Shown in pieces: positions 17,244 through 25,856 of a stretch of DNA of 50,471 nucleotides (positions within the stretch are counted from its first letter, which is position 1; each line of letters begins with the position of its first letter). The translations under genes and the position numbers were made by a program. Source of the DNA: an uncultured Helicobacteraceae bacterium (GTDB lineage: Bacteria; Campylobacterota; Campylobacteria; Campylobacterales; Helicobacteraceae); assembly GCA_947176375.1 (NCBI GenBank), contig CAMWQM010000014.1, positions 1 through 50,471 of the forward strand, given 5' to 3'. Under the pieces are notes generated by a model. That model was given only the letters and a program-made list of their open reading frames with translations. It had not been told where the DNA came from and made no database searches.

Positions 17244-18665
17244 ATGTTTTCAAAAATATTAATTGCAAATCGTGGTGAGATAGCTGTTAGAATTATTCGT
17301 GCTTGTAATGATTTGCATATAAAAAGCGTGGCAATTTATTCTCGTATTGATAAAGATTCAATGCATGTAAAAATGGCGAGTGAGAGCTATGAGATTAGCC
17401 AAGATGCACTTAAGGCATATTTAGATGGAGATGCGATTATTAATGCTGCGCTAAATTGTGGTGCAGAGGCTATTCACCCTGGATATGGATTTTTAAGTGA
17501 GAATGCAGATTTTGCTAGAAAAGTAAAAAACGCAGGAATTGTTTGGATAGGACCAGATTCTAGTGTAATAGCCAAAATGGGTGATAAAAATGCAGCTAGA
17601 GAATTAATGAAAGCAAATGGAATCCCCATAGTTCCTGGCACCAAACCTCTAAATAATCACAGCATTGAAGAAATAAAAATTATCGCAAATAAAATCGGCT
17701 ATCCTGTAATTCTAAAAGCAAGTAATGGAGGTGGTGGAAGAGGTATTAGGGTTGTTAGAAATGATAATGAGATACAAGAAAATTTTGAGGCGTGTAAGCG
17801 CGAAGCTATGGCATTTTTCAAAAATGATGAAGTATTTATGGAAAAATATATTGAAAACCCAAGGCATATAGAATTTCAAATCATAGGCGATAATTATGGC
17901 AATATTGTGCATTTATTAGAGAGGGATTGCTCGATTCAAAGGCGACATCAAAAATTAGTAGAAATCGCCCCAAGTCCGACTATGAATCTTGATTTAAGAA
18001 GGCGAATGGGGGCTGTTGCAGTGGCAGCTGCAAAAGCTGCAAACTACACAAATGCTGGGACAATAGAGTTTTTAGTAGATGATTTGAATAATTTTTATTT
18101 TATGGAGATGAATACCAGAATCCAAGTTGAACATGGTGTAACTGAAGAAATCACCGGTTTTGATTTAATAGGAAGGCAGATTCGAAGTGCAGCAGGAGAA
18201 ATATTAGATTTAAATCAAAGTGAAGTGCTTCATCAAGGCTATGCGATAGAAGTGAGAATTAACGCCGAAGATGTGGCAAATGATTTCGTTCCAAATCCCG
18301 GAAAAATTACAACATATTATCCAGCACTTGGTCCATTTGTTCGCATTGATAGCGCAGTTTATAAGGATTATACTATTCCTCCAAACTATGATTCTATGAT
18401 TGCAAAATTAATTGTTAGGGCTTCAAGCTATGATTTAGCAGTAAATAAACTTATTCGTGCATTAGAGGAATTCACTATTAGAGGCGTGAAAACTACGATT
18501 CCATTTTTGCTAAATATCGCAAAAGATAGAGATTTTAGAAAAGGAAATTTTGATACTTCATATTTGGAATCCAATATGCAGCGATTAATGCCAAATGAGA
18601 CAATTAACAAAGATGATATAGTTGCAGCGATTGCTACTGCAATAGCTATTAGGGCAGGATATTAG
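17244..18665 (+). CDS. Biotin carboxylase subunit (AccC/PycA type)
   Basis: ATP-dependent carboxylation of the biotin of a carrier protein. ILIANRGEIAVRIIRAC opens the biotin carboxylase domain; the glycine-rich ATP loop NGGGGRGIRVV (about 166-176), EKYIENPRHIEFQI, ERDCSIQRRHQK, and EMNTRIQVEH with the catalytic Arg follow. There is no biotinyl domain, so a separate carrier is needed. Body and tail (YYPALGP, IPPNYDSM, TTIPFLL, then a short Ala/Ile-rich end at residue 473) remind me more of the two-subunit pyruvate carboxylase PycA of Campylobacter than of classical AccC, which has FHAPGG and PPYYDSM. The gene stands alone, with no accB or pycB beside it. It could serve either acetyl-CoA or pyruvate carboxylation. 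AAGG precedes the ATG. Confidence 0.92.
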   Translation: MFSKILIANRGEIAVRIIRACNDLHIKSVAIYSRIDKDSMHVKMASESYEISQDALKAYLDGDAIINAALNCGAEAIHPGYGFLSENADFARKVKNAGIVWIGPDSSVIAKMGDKNAARELMKANGIPIVPGTKPLNNHSIEEIKIIANKIGYPVILKASNGGGGRGIRVVRNDNEIQENFEACKREAMAFFKNDEVFMEKYIENPRHIEFQIIGDNYGNIVHLLERDCSIQRRHQKLVEIAPSPTMNLDLRRRMGAVAVAAAKAANYTNAGTIEFLVDDLNNFYFMEMNTRIQVEHGVTEEITGFDLIGRQIRSAAGEILDLNQSEVLHQGYAIEVRINAEDVANDFVPNPGKITTYYPALGPFVRIDSAVYKDYTIPPNYDSMIAKLIVRASSYDLAVNKLIRALEEFTIRGVKTTIPFLLNIAKDRDFRKGNFDTSYLESNMQRLMPNETINKDDIVAAIATAIAIRAGY

Positions 18666-18697
18666 TAAATTATAATTTTAGTTTAAAAAAAAAGTAG

Positions 18698-18703
18698 TAT
18701 AAT
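18698..18703 (+). promoter_or_regulatory. -10 box of the rpmH operon
   Basis: TATAAT 36 bases upstream of the rpmH ATG, preceded by an A-rich run. It probably drives the whole rpmH-to-mnmE operon. Confidence 0.55.
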
Positions 18704-18739
18704 TAAAGTTTATGTAAATTTTTAATCAAGGAATATCTA

Positions 18740-18874
18740 ATGAAGCGAACATATCAACCACATAATAAGCCAAGAAAAAGCACTCATGGCTTTAGGGCTA
18801 GAATGAAAACAAAAAATGGTCAAAGAGTGATAAAAAATAGACGAGCAAAGGGTAGAAAGAGACTTGCTGTATAA
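18740..18874 (+). CDS. rpmH: 50S ribosomal protein L34
   Basis: A 44-residue, very basic protein: MKRTYQPHN, then [11 protein letters not shown], and the end GRKRLAV. This is a complete L34 of normal length. AAGGAA precedes the ATG. Its last codons overlap the start of rnpA, the classic rpmH-rnpA arrangement. Confidence 0.97.
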   Translation: MKRTYQPHNKPRKSTHGFRARMKTKNGQRVIKNRRAKGRKRLAV

Positions 18875-19235
18875 AAATATACAAACATTAAAAAATAAAA
18901 AAGAATTTGATTTTGTTTATAAAAATTCAGTAAGATTTAGAAGCGAAGTTTGTGATATTTGCATATTAAGGGCAAAGTTGATGGATAATTTTTATACGAG
19001 ATTTAATAAGTCAATAGATTATAATTTAGTCGGATTTATTGTATCTAAAAAAGTTGGTAAGGCAGTGGAACGGAATCTTGTTAAAAGACGTTTTAGGGCA
19101 ATTGTTCAGAAACTGCTTAGCCAAAAGACTAAATTTGTTTTTATAATTATCGCCAAAGAAAAAATTAAGCAGATCCCATTCTATAAGCTAGAAATGGATA
19201 TTAAAAATATATTATCTAAAAGCTGTATAAAATGA
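18864..19235 (+). CDS. rnpA: Ribonuclease P protein component
   Basis: The 123-residue protein cofactor of RNase P, which matures the 5' ends of tRNAs. [20 protein letters not shown] carries the conserved RNR-type motif, here [10 protein letters not shown], with an aromatic FDFVYKNS segment near the N-terminus. The start is TTG inside the last codons of rpmH (overlap 11 bases), and the end overlaps yidD by four bases. Confidence 0.93.
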   Translation: MLYKNIQTLKNKKEFDFVYKNSVRFRSEVCDICILRAKLMDNFYTRFNKSIDYNLVGFIVSKKVGKAVERNLVKRRFRAIVQKLLSQKTKFVFIIIAKEKIKQIPFYKLEMDIKNILSKSCIK

Positions 19236-19549
19236 AAATTGATTTTATTTATAGATTCTATAAAAATTATATTTCACCTCTAAATCCGCCAAGTTGCAGA
19301 TTCTATCCAACTTGCTCAACTTATGCTATGCTTTGTTTTAAATATCAAAATCCATTTCTTGCTGCTTTTAAGAGCATAATTAGAATCTTAAAATGCAATC
19401 AGCTTTTTAGCGGTGGGATTGAGTATCCAATAGTTACTATTAATAATATCAAGCCAAAAATAGGAGAAAAAATTGATATAGACTTTTGGCTAGTCCCTGT
19501 TAAAAACAATAAATTTTATATCATTAATAAATTAAAGGAAACAAATTGA
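19232..19549 (+). CDS. yidD: Membrane protein insertion efficiency factor
   Basis: A 105-residue YidD protein with an amphipathic N-terminal helix and the signature PPSCRFYPTCSTYA (residues about 19-32, with two of the family's cysteines), followed by a FKSIIRILKCNQLFSGG segment. It assists YidC-dependent insertion. It overlaps rnpA by four bases (ATGA) and yidC by four. The tail (about 25 residues) extends beyond the core domain. Confidence 0.93.
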   Translation: MKIDFIYRFYKNYISPLNPPSCRFYPTCSTYAMLCFKYQNPFLAAFKSIIRILKCNQLFSGGIEYPIVTINNIKPKIGEKIDIDFWLVPVKNNKFYIINKLKETN

Positions 19550-21171
19550 ATAATAACTCAAATAGTCGAATTTTACTTGCAATAGTCTTATCATTATTGT
19601 TTTTGATACCATATATGTATTTTTTTGCTCCAAAGACAGAGCATAATGATGCAAATGCGACGATAGCAAAAGCTTCTAGCTCTAATATAGCACAAAATCA
19701 AGAATCAGATAAAATAGATTCCATAAATGCACCTAGTAATGTTAATATATCCGATGTGCAGGCGCCAATTAGCACAGATAACTCTAAAATAATAACCAAA
19801 ATAGAATCTAGTAATATCGAAATTAATATTGATAATTTAGGCAGGATTGCTAGTGTATTTTTAAAAGATAAAAAATATTTGCAAGATGGCAAACCACTCT
19901 CTTTGCTAGATTCTAATAATCTTAAGCCTTTAGAAATAAGATTCCAAAATAAAGAGATTAATGAGAAAGCATTTAGGATGCCATACAAAGCGAATATTTC
20001 AGATATTAATTTGGATAATGGAAATACAGAGCTTATTTTAACGCAAGATTTGGGCGAGATTAATGGGATTGGGAATATTACTATCAAAAAGATTCTAACT
20101 TTTTATGATAATTTTAAATATGATATTAGAATAGAGTTAAACAAACCGCTAGAGTATTTTATCTCAAATGGTGCGCGTCCTGTTGCTGATAGCTCTGCTT
20201 ATGTTTTTAAAGGTGTGATAATAAAAAAAGCAGATAATAAATTAGAAAAAATAGAAGAAGGAGACAGTCTAAAGGGTGAGAATCCTATTTTTAATAATGC
20301 AAAATTCGTGGCTAGTGTTGATAGATATTATTCTACATTATTTTTTAATGAAAATGGCTTTGATGTGATAATGGATATTGATAGCAAGGAGAATCTACTT
20401 TCTTATATTGCATTAAATGATAGTGCATCTTTTAGTGGATATATAGGACCAAAAAACTATCAAGAGCTAAAAGATATTTCACCAATTCTTACAGATGTGG
20501 TTGAGTATGGTGTGATTACATTCTTTGCAAAACCTTTGTTTTTGCTATTAGAATGGTTGTTTGATATTTTTAAAAATTGGGGTTGGGCGATTATTGGGCT
20601 TACATTGATTGTTAGAATCGTGCTTTATCCACTAACTTATAAAGGTATGATGTCTATGCAAAAGCTAAAAGATTTAGCTCCAAAGATGAAAGATATTCAA
20701 ACAAAATACAAAGGAGATTCCCAAAAACTTCAGCTTCATATGATGGAGCTTTACAAAAAGCACAAAGTCAATCCTATGGGTGGCTGTTTGCCATTGCTAT
20801 TGCAGATCCCAGTATTTTTTGCAATTTATCGTGTGTTATATAATGCAGTCGAGCTGAAAGATGCGGCGTGGCTGCTTTGGATAAAAGATCTCTCTGCAAT
20901 GGATCCATATTTTATATTACCTATTTTAATGGGAGCTACTATGTATTTACAGCAACGCATTACTCCAGCAACATTTAATGATCCTATGCAAGAAAAAATA
21001 TTTAAATTTCTGCCACTTGTATTTACAATATTTTTGATAACCTTCCCCGCAGGGCTTATTTTATATTGGACTGTGAATAATATTTTTTCAATAATTCAGC
21101 AATTAATTATTAATAAAATAATGGAAAAAAAGAAAATTCACGAAATGGAAGAAAAAAGTGTTAAAAATTAG
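19546..21171 (+). CDS. yidC: Membrane protein insertase YidC
   Basis: YidC inserts and folds inner-membrane proteins. At 541 residues it has the proteobacterial layout: a first membrane helix at about 8-27, a large periplasmic domain (about 60-320) that starts with a low-complexity linker, and the conserved five-helix 60K/Oxa1 core (about 325-535) with NWGWAIIGLTLIVR, KYKGDSQKLQ, NPMGGCLPLLLQIPVFFAIY and a final helix FPAGLILYWTVNN. Start TTG with AAGGAA seven bases upstream, overlapping yidD. The linker DNA holds several GAWTC motifs. Confidence 0.96.
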   Translation: MNNNSNSRILLAIVLSLLFLIPYMYFFAPKTEHNDANATIAKASSSNIAQNQESDKIDSINAPSNVNISDVQAPISTDNSKIITKIESSNIEINIDNLGRIASVFLKDKKYLQDGKPLSLLDSNNLKPLEIRFQNKEINEKAFRMPYKANISDINLDNGNTELILTQDLGEINGIGNITIKKILTFYDNFKYDIRIELNKPLEYFISNGARPVADSSAYVFKGVIIKKADNKLEKIEEGDSLKGENPIFNNAKFVASVDRYYSTLFFNENGFDVIMDIDSKENLLSYIALNDSASFSGYIGPKNYQELKDISPILTDVVEYGVITFFAKPLFLLLEWLFDIFKNWGWAIIGLTLIVRIVLYPLTYKGMMSMQKLKDLAPKMKDIQTKYKGDSQKLQLHMMELYKKHKVNPMGGCLPLLLQIPVFFAIYRVLYNAVELKDAAWLLWIKDLSAMDPYFILPILMGATMYLQQRITPATFNDPMQEKIFKFLPLVFTIFLITFPAGLILYWTVNNIFSIIQQLIINKIMEKKKIHEMEEKSVKN

Positions 21172-21838
21172 TGCGCCAAATATTGAACAAGCATTACTTA
21201 AAGCTTCGGTGGAGTTAAATTGTTCTTGTGTTGATTTAGAATATGAAGTTGTGCAATATCCTAGCAATGGAATCTTTGGTATAGGCAAAAAAGAAGCCAA
21301 AATCATAGCTTCTCTAAAATCAAATCTTTCTAAACAACCTACTACAAGTCAAAGCAAAAAATATTGTTTCGATGAAATTTTAGAAAAAATTAGCAGTGAA
21401 ATTAATGAGCTGTTTTCTTTGCTTCCATTTGAGCTTGATAAAATAGAAGTTAAGAAATATGATTCAAATACAATTTTACTACATTTTAAAGGTAAAGATT
21501 CTGCCCTATTAATTGGTGAAAAAGGATATAGATATAAGGCTATTTCATATTTACTTTTTAATTGGATAAATTCAAAATATGGGCTAAACACTAGGCTTGA
21601 GATTGAGAGTTTTCTTGCTAGTCAGGAAAATATGATAGCAAATTATTTAGAGCCAATAATTACTAACATAAAACAATCAAATAAAACTTTTATCACAAAG
21701 CCGCTTGATGGAATCCTAGTGTATATTGCATTAAAAAAGTTAAGAAGCCAATTCCCAGATAGAATGATTACAATTAAAACAAATGGGCATAATGAAAATT
21801 GTATCATAATCACGCAATATAATGAGAGCGCTAACTGA
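21158..21838 (+). CDS. jag: Jag/KhpB family RNA-binding protein
   Basis: A 226-residue protein with a Jag N-terminal domain (residues about 1-50, including SNGIFGIGKKEA), a KH-type region (about 85-150, LIGEKGYRYKAISYL) and a C-terminal R3H-like part (about 150-220, TKPLDGILVYIALKKLRS). Its homologues bind RNA and sit next to yidC in many bacteria. The start is GTG within the end of yidC (overlap 14 bases) and the 3' end overlaps mnmE by 17 bases, so translation is probably coupled. Confidence 0.88.
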   Translation: MLKISAPNIEQALLKASVELNCSCVDLEYEVVQYPSNGIFGIGKKEAKIIASLKSNLSKQPTTSQSKKYCFDEILEKISSEINELFSLLPFELDKIEVKKYDSNTILLHFKGKDSALLIGEKGYRYKAISYLLFNWINSKYGLNTRLEIESFLASQENMIANYLEPIITNIKQSNKTFITKPLDGILVYIALKKLRSQFPDRMITIKTNGHNENCIIITQYNESAN

Positions 21839-23165
21839 TACTATCGTAGCTATTTCAACTCCTATTGGTGTTAGTGCTATTAGCATAGTTAGGCTTTGTG
21901 GTTATGATTCGCTAAATATTGCAAAAAGACTACTAAAAGTATCAACCTTAAAGCCTCGTTATGCGTATTTAAAATATATTTATGATTCTAATAATAATGT
22001 GATTGATAGAGGAATTGTCATTTATTTTAAGGCTCCAAATAGTTTTAATGGCGAGGATATTATTGAATTTCAAATTCACGGCGGAATACTAGTATCAAAG
22101 GCTATAGTAAATGAGTGTTTAAACTATGGAGCTAGACTTGCAAATGCAGGTGAGTTTAGCAAAATTGCCCTGTTGAATGGAAAGTTAAATTTAGCAGAAA
22201 TAGAAAATATAGCCAAATTAATAAGTGCTCAAAGTTTGCAAGCCTTGCAAATTATCGCTAGAAATTTGAAGGGCGGTTTAGCTAATTTTATAAATGATTT
22301 AAGACTAAATTTGCTTGAGATTTTATCTAGTATTGAAGCTTTAATTGACTATGCAGAGGAGGACTTACCTAGTAACCTTGAAGAATCTATACAAAAAAAG
22401 TTACTTTTAGCCATAGATAAACTAGATTCTATTTATCAACATTCTTTAAGTTTGCAAAATGTGATAGATGGACACAAGCTAGCAATAATTGGTAAACCAA
22501 ATGTAGGTAAAAGTTCAATTCTTAATAAACTTCTGCTAAAAGATAGAGCTATCGTTTCAGATATTGCAGGCACTACAAGGGATGTAATTGAAGATAGCAT
22601 TACAATTAATAATCAAATTATAAAGATTGTAGATACAGCTGGAATCCACAATACCAATGAACAAATAGAAAAAATAGGTATAGAAAAAAGTCTAGAAGCT
22701 TTAAGCGAATCTAGTATTATTTTGGCTGTATTTGATGGAAGTAGAGATTTTGATGATGATGAGATTGTAGATTTATTGCTTCAAAATATGGATAAAATTA
22801 TTATCGTAGCGATAAATAAAAGCGATAAATTGCAGATTCTAAATACAGATAAATTAAGCAATTTTGAGTGTGTTTCCGTCTCTATCCTTGATAATAGTGT
22901 CTTTAAAATAAGAGATATTATCGCAGAAAAAATTACAATCAATGCTCTAAATAATGAAAGCATAGTTTTAAGCACAAAAAGACAGCTTGAATGTATAGAA
23001 TCTTGTATAGGTGCGCTAAAAGAAGCTAAAGATAAATTAAGCGATTTTGAGATTTTTGGCTTTCATATAAATGAGGCTTTGAGGGCGCTTGATTTGCTCT
23101 CAAAACCTTTTAGCAATGAAGAAATATTAGATAAAATGTTTTCTACTTTTTGCCTTGGAAAGTAG
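21822..23165 (+). CDS. mnmE: tRNA modification GTPase MnmE
   Basis: MnmE with MnmG modifies U34 of certain tRNAs (cmnm5U). The 447-residue protein has the N-terminal folate-binding domain (about 1-115, with FNGEDIIEFQIHGG), a helical domain, and an inserted G domain with GKPNVGKSS, the G2/G3 stretch AGTTRDV and DTAGIH, and NKSD. It ends in the family's obligatory CLGK with the conserved Cys. Full length. It overlaps jag by 17 bases and is the last gene of the operon. Confidence 0.97.
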   Translation: MRALTDTIVAISTPIGVSAISIVRLCGYDSLNIAKRLLKVSTLKPRYAYLKYIYDSNNNVIDRGIVIYFKAPNSFNGEDIIEFQIHGGILVSKAIVNECLNYGARLANAGEFSKIALLNGKLNLAEIENIAKLISAQSLQALQIIARNLKGGLANFINDLRLNLLEILSSIEALIDYAEEDLPSNLEESIQKKLLLAIDKLDSIYQHSLSLQNVIDGHKLAIIGKPNVGKSSILNKLLLKDRAIVSDIAGTTRDVIEDSITINNQIIKIVDTAGIHNTNEQIEKIGIEKSLEALSESSIILAVFDGSRDFDDDEIVDLLLQNMDKIIIVAINKSDKLQILNTDKLSNFECVSVSILDNSVFKIRDIIAEKITINALNNESIVLSTKRQLECIESCIGALKEAKDKLSDFEIFGFHINEALRALDLLSKPFSNEEILDKMFSTFCLGK

Positions 23166-23213
23166 TTTTTAAAGAATTAATTGTCTAAAAAATATGACTA
23201 ATTTGTTTTGAGT

Positions 23214-23219
23214 ATAATT
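23214..23219 (+). promoter_or_regulatory. -10 box in the mnmE-lysE gap
   Basis: TATAAT about 100 bases before the LysE-type gene, leaving a long AT-rich leader. I see no riboswitch-like structure in that leader. Confidence 0.4.
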
Positions 23220-23320
23220 TTGATATTTTTTAAAAGATAAATTTAAAATAAAAGCAAATAATCTGTGTTAAACATTATAAAACTATTGATTTAGGAAAAT
23301 CAAAATGGAGTAAAAAATTA

Positions 23321-23950
23321 GTGGAATATTTATTAAAAGGCTTTTTGATTGCATTTTCACTTTTTGCAGCCATTGGGGCGCAAAATATATTTGTTATTAA
23401 ACAAGGAATTATTAAAAATCATATTTTTTGGGTTTGTTTTACCTGTATAATGTGTGATATTATCTTTGTTAGTATTGGAATCTTTGGCGTGGCGCAAGTT
23501 TTATCAAACAATAAAATTATTTCGATAATGCTTGGAATTTTTGGGGCTATTTTTATTAGCTATTATGCGCTAAATTCGCTAAAATCTGCAATTAATGCAA
23601 AAGAAAGCCTAAATATTGTGCAAAATAGCAAGAAAAATTCATTAAAAAAGACAATCACCCAAACCCTCTTAATCACATTGTTAAATCCTCATGTATATTT
23701 AGATACGATAATCATACTAGGGGCTATCGCCCTACCACTAGATTTAGGTGAGAAAATTGCTTTTGAGATTGGCATAATATTTGCGTCTTGCTCTTGGTTT
23801 TTGTGTATAGGATATGCGTCAAACAAAGCTCATATGTTGTTTAAAAATCCAAAAACTTGGGCTATTTTTAATGCGATAAGTTCTTTGATTATGTTTTATA
23901 TTGCTTTTGAATTAGCTTTATTTAGCTTAAAAGCTTTATTTCAACTCTAA
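23321..23950 (+). CDS. LysE/ArgO family amino-acid exporter
   Basis: A 209-residue membrane protein of the LysE family with about six helices. The signature SLFAAIGAQNIFVIKQG (residues about 14-30) is characteristic of LysE/ArgO exporters of basic amino acids, and LLNPHVYLDTI in the middle is the conserved Asn-Pro segment. The start is GTG 23321, about eleven bases after GGAG. A nine-base ATG-GAG-TAA mini-frame lies just before it. A 12-bp hairpin follows the gene. Confidence 0.9.
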   Translation: MEYLLKGFLIAFSLFAAIGAQNIFVIKQGIIKNHIFWVCFTCIMCDIIFVSIGIFGVAQVLSNNKIISIMLGIFGAIFISYYALNSLKSAINAKESLNIVQNSKKNSLKKTITQTLLITLLNPHVYLDTIIILGAIALPLDLGEKIAFEIGIIFASCSWFLCIGYASNKAHMLFKNPKTWAIFNAISSLIMFYIAFELALFSLKALFQL

Positions 23951-23956
23951 ATTTGG

Positions 23957-24008
23957 AATCTAGTTTAATAATAAAATAGAGCTACAAATAGCATTTAAAC
24001 TAGATTTT
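23957..24008 (+). terminator. Hairpin after the LysE-type gene
   Basis: AATCTAGTTTAA (23957-23968) pairs perfectly with TTAAACTAGATT (23995-24006) over a 26-base loop, starting seven bases after the stop codon and ending in a short T-run. A plausible but AT-rich terminator. Confidence 0.5.
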
Positions 24009-24069
24009 GCCTTTGTGTAATTTTTAAATAATTTATTAATTTAAATAAAAATAGCATTTCTAAAAAATA

Positions 24070-24078
24070 TGCTATAAT
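24070..24078 (+). promoter_or_regulatory. Extended -10 of tRNA-Leu
   Basis: TGCTATAAT, an extended -10, lies 31 bases before the mature tRNA 5' end. The -10 overlaps the right arm of a 7-bp inverted repeat, ATAGCAT (24051-24057) with ATGCTAT (24069-24075). Confidence 0.6.
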
Positions 24079-24108
24079 CACAAACTTCTTTATAAAATTC
24101 TTTAAAAA

Positions 24109-24195
24109 GCCGTGGTGGTGAAACTGGTAGACGCGCTAGACTCAAAATCTAGTAGGGGCAACCCTGTGTCGGTTCGAGTCCGACCCTCGGCACCA
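24109..24195 (+). tRNA. tRNA-Leu (anticodon CAA)
   Basis: An 87-base class II tRNA with encoded CCA. The anticodon stem CTAGA/TCTAG encloses loop CTCAAAA, giving CAA, which reads UUG leucine. The variable arm is the long AGGGGCAACCCT type, and the T-arm is GTCGG-TTCGAGT-CCGAC. The acceptor GCCGTGG faces CCTCGGC, leaving one U-U mismatch at pair 5-68. Confidence 0.96.
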
Positions 24196-24640
24196 CAAAG
24201 ATTCTAAATTATACAATCACTTTCAATATTTCTTGTGATATTTTTTGTTTGTTAGATTTTTAAATATTTTAGTTTAAATCAATAATTCCAAATGTTTAGA
24301 ATCTAAAATAGATTACCTCTTTATTCAATAATTTTTAGATTCCATTTTAGACTTTAAGATTCTGCAAATAAGATTCCATAAGTAAAATTTCACAAAATAT
24401 GGCAATACATTTTTAAATCACACCAATGTTGGAATTTACTTTTTAGCAACCAAAAAGCTGTAATTGGGATTCTCAGCATTAGAATCTATAATTCAAAATA
24501 TTTTCAAATAAGCATTTTTAGACTATGATTAATTTATTTGTATATTTTCTTAAATATTTTTTAATCAATGTTACTAAATTAATCAACTTTATTTTATAAT
24601 TTCGCATTCACAACTTAATAAAATATATAAAAGGTGGTAA
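24196..24640. other. Gene-free stretch between tRNA-Leu and prs
   Basis: No protein-like frame and no RNA gene that I recognise. The stretch contains about seven GAWTC motifs in 445 bases. Its right end carries the prs promoter region. Confidence 0.6.
24595..24600 (+). promoter_or_regulatory. -10 box of prs
   Basis: TATAAT 40 bases upstream of the prs ATG, with an AT-rich upstream region and no clear -35. Confidence 0.5.
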
Positions 24641-25570
24641 ATGAGAGGCTTTAAAATATTTACAGGCACAGCAAATCCTAGTTTCACAAAAGAGTTAGCA
24701 AAATATTTAGATGTAGTTATTTCAAAGGCAAGTGTAAATCGTTTTAGCGATGGAGAAATAAATGTTCAAATAAGCGAAAGTGTTAGGGGGAAAGATATTT
24801 ATATTATTCAACCAGTTTGTGCTCCTACTAATGATAATTTAATGGAGCTTTTAATTATGGTTGATGCTTTTAGGCGAAGTTCTGCTTCTAATATAAATGC
24901 AATTATTCCATACTTTGGCTACGCAAGACAGGATAGAAAAGCGGCTCCACGAGTGCCGATTACTGCAAAATTGGTGGCAAATCTTATGCAAACAGCAGGG
25001 ATTAATAGAGTTATTACTATGGATTTGCACGCAGGGCAGATTCAAGGCTTTTTTGATATTCCTGTGGATAATTTATATGGTTCAATCGTATTTTACGATT
25101 ATATAAAATCTAAAAATTTGCCAGATCCTATCATTGCTTCTCCAGATATTGGCGGCGTAGCTCGTGCTAGGCAGTTTGCCTCTAAACTTAATTATGGGCT
25201 AATTATTGTTGATAAAAAACGAGAGAGGGCAAATGAAAGTGAAGTGATGAATATTATCGGTGATGTGAAAAATAAAAGTGTAATTTTAATAGATGATATT
25301 ATAGATACCGCAGGGACAATCTGCAAAGCTGCTGAAGTGTTAAAGAAAAATGGTGCAATTAGTGTTATAGCACTAGGAACTCATGCAGTTTTTAGCGGTA
25401 AGGCGATTGAGCGGATAGAAAATAGCGTGATTGATGAGATAGTTGTAACAAACTCAATTCCTTTTGAAAATAGATCAAGTAAAATCAAAGTTTTAAGCGT
25501 AGCCCCGCTATTTGCAGAGGTTATTAGACGAATCTATCATAATGAGAGCGTAAATTCCCTCTTTTTATAA
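24641..25570 (+). CDS. prs: Ribose-phosphate pyrophosphokinase
   Basis: Makes PRPP from ribose 5-phosphate and ATP, feeding nucleotide, histidine and tryptophan synthesis. The 309-residue protein is full length: FTGTANPSF at the N-terminus, the flexible-loop region GYARQDRK, DLHAGQIQGFF, and the PRPP-binding DDIIDTAGTI (about 219-228). AAGGTGG lies before the ATG. In H. pylori, as I recall, prs is beside the HIT/murF genes; here it is a single gene flanked by a gene-free stretch and rpsU. Confidence 0.97.
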   Translation: MRGFKIFTGTANPSFTKELAKYLDVVISKASVNRFSDGEINVQISESVRGKDIYIIQPVCAPTNDNLMELLIMVDAFRRSSASNINAIIPYFGYARQDRKAAPRVPITAKLVANLMQTAGINRVITMDLHAGQIQGFFDIPVDNLYGSIVFYDYIKSKNLPDPIIASPDIGGVARARQFASKLNYGLIIVDKKRERANESEVMNIIGDVKNKSVILIDDIIDTAGTICKAAEVLKKNGAISVIALGTHAVFSGKAIERIENSVIDEIVVTNSIPFENRSSKIKVLSVAPLFAEVIRRIYHNESVNSLFL

Positions 25571-25856
25571 TTTTTCTATTGTGAGAGTTTAATAATTTTA
25601 GAAATTAATTTACAGACTGATAATATTTAATTTGAGATTCTAAATCTAGATTCAAATATTTTTTATAAATAATTTATATTCTTCATTGCTTTGATATTTT
25701 ATTATGGTTAAAAATATAAAATAATATAAGTTCTATTTATTTAATTTTAAGGATAGAGGCAAATATTCTTATTAAATATCTAAATTTATCTTATATTTTA
25801 GTTTTTTTTGTTAGTATTTTAGCTTTTAATTTAAAAAGAGAGGTGGTGATGCTATA

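Noticed and set aside
19698-20087. 129-residue minus-strand frame
   Set aside because: Antisense to the periplasmic domain of yidC, with Ser/Leu/Ile-rich composition typical of a shadow frame.
23220-23320. Lysine riboswitch in the leader of the LysE-type gene
   Set aside because: The leader is about 100 bases of AT-rich DNA without the conserved stems; far too short for a lysine riboswitch.
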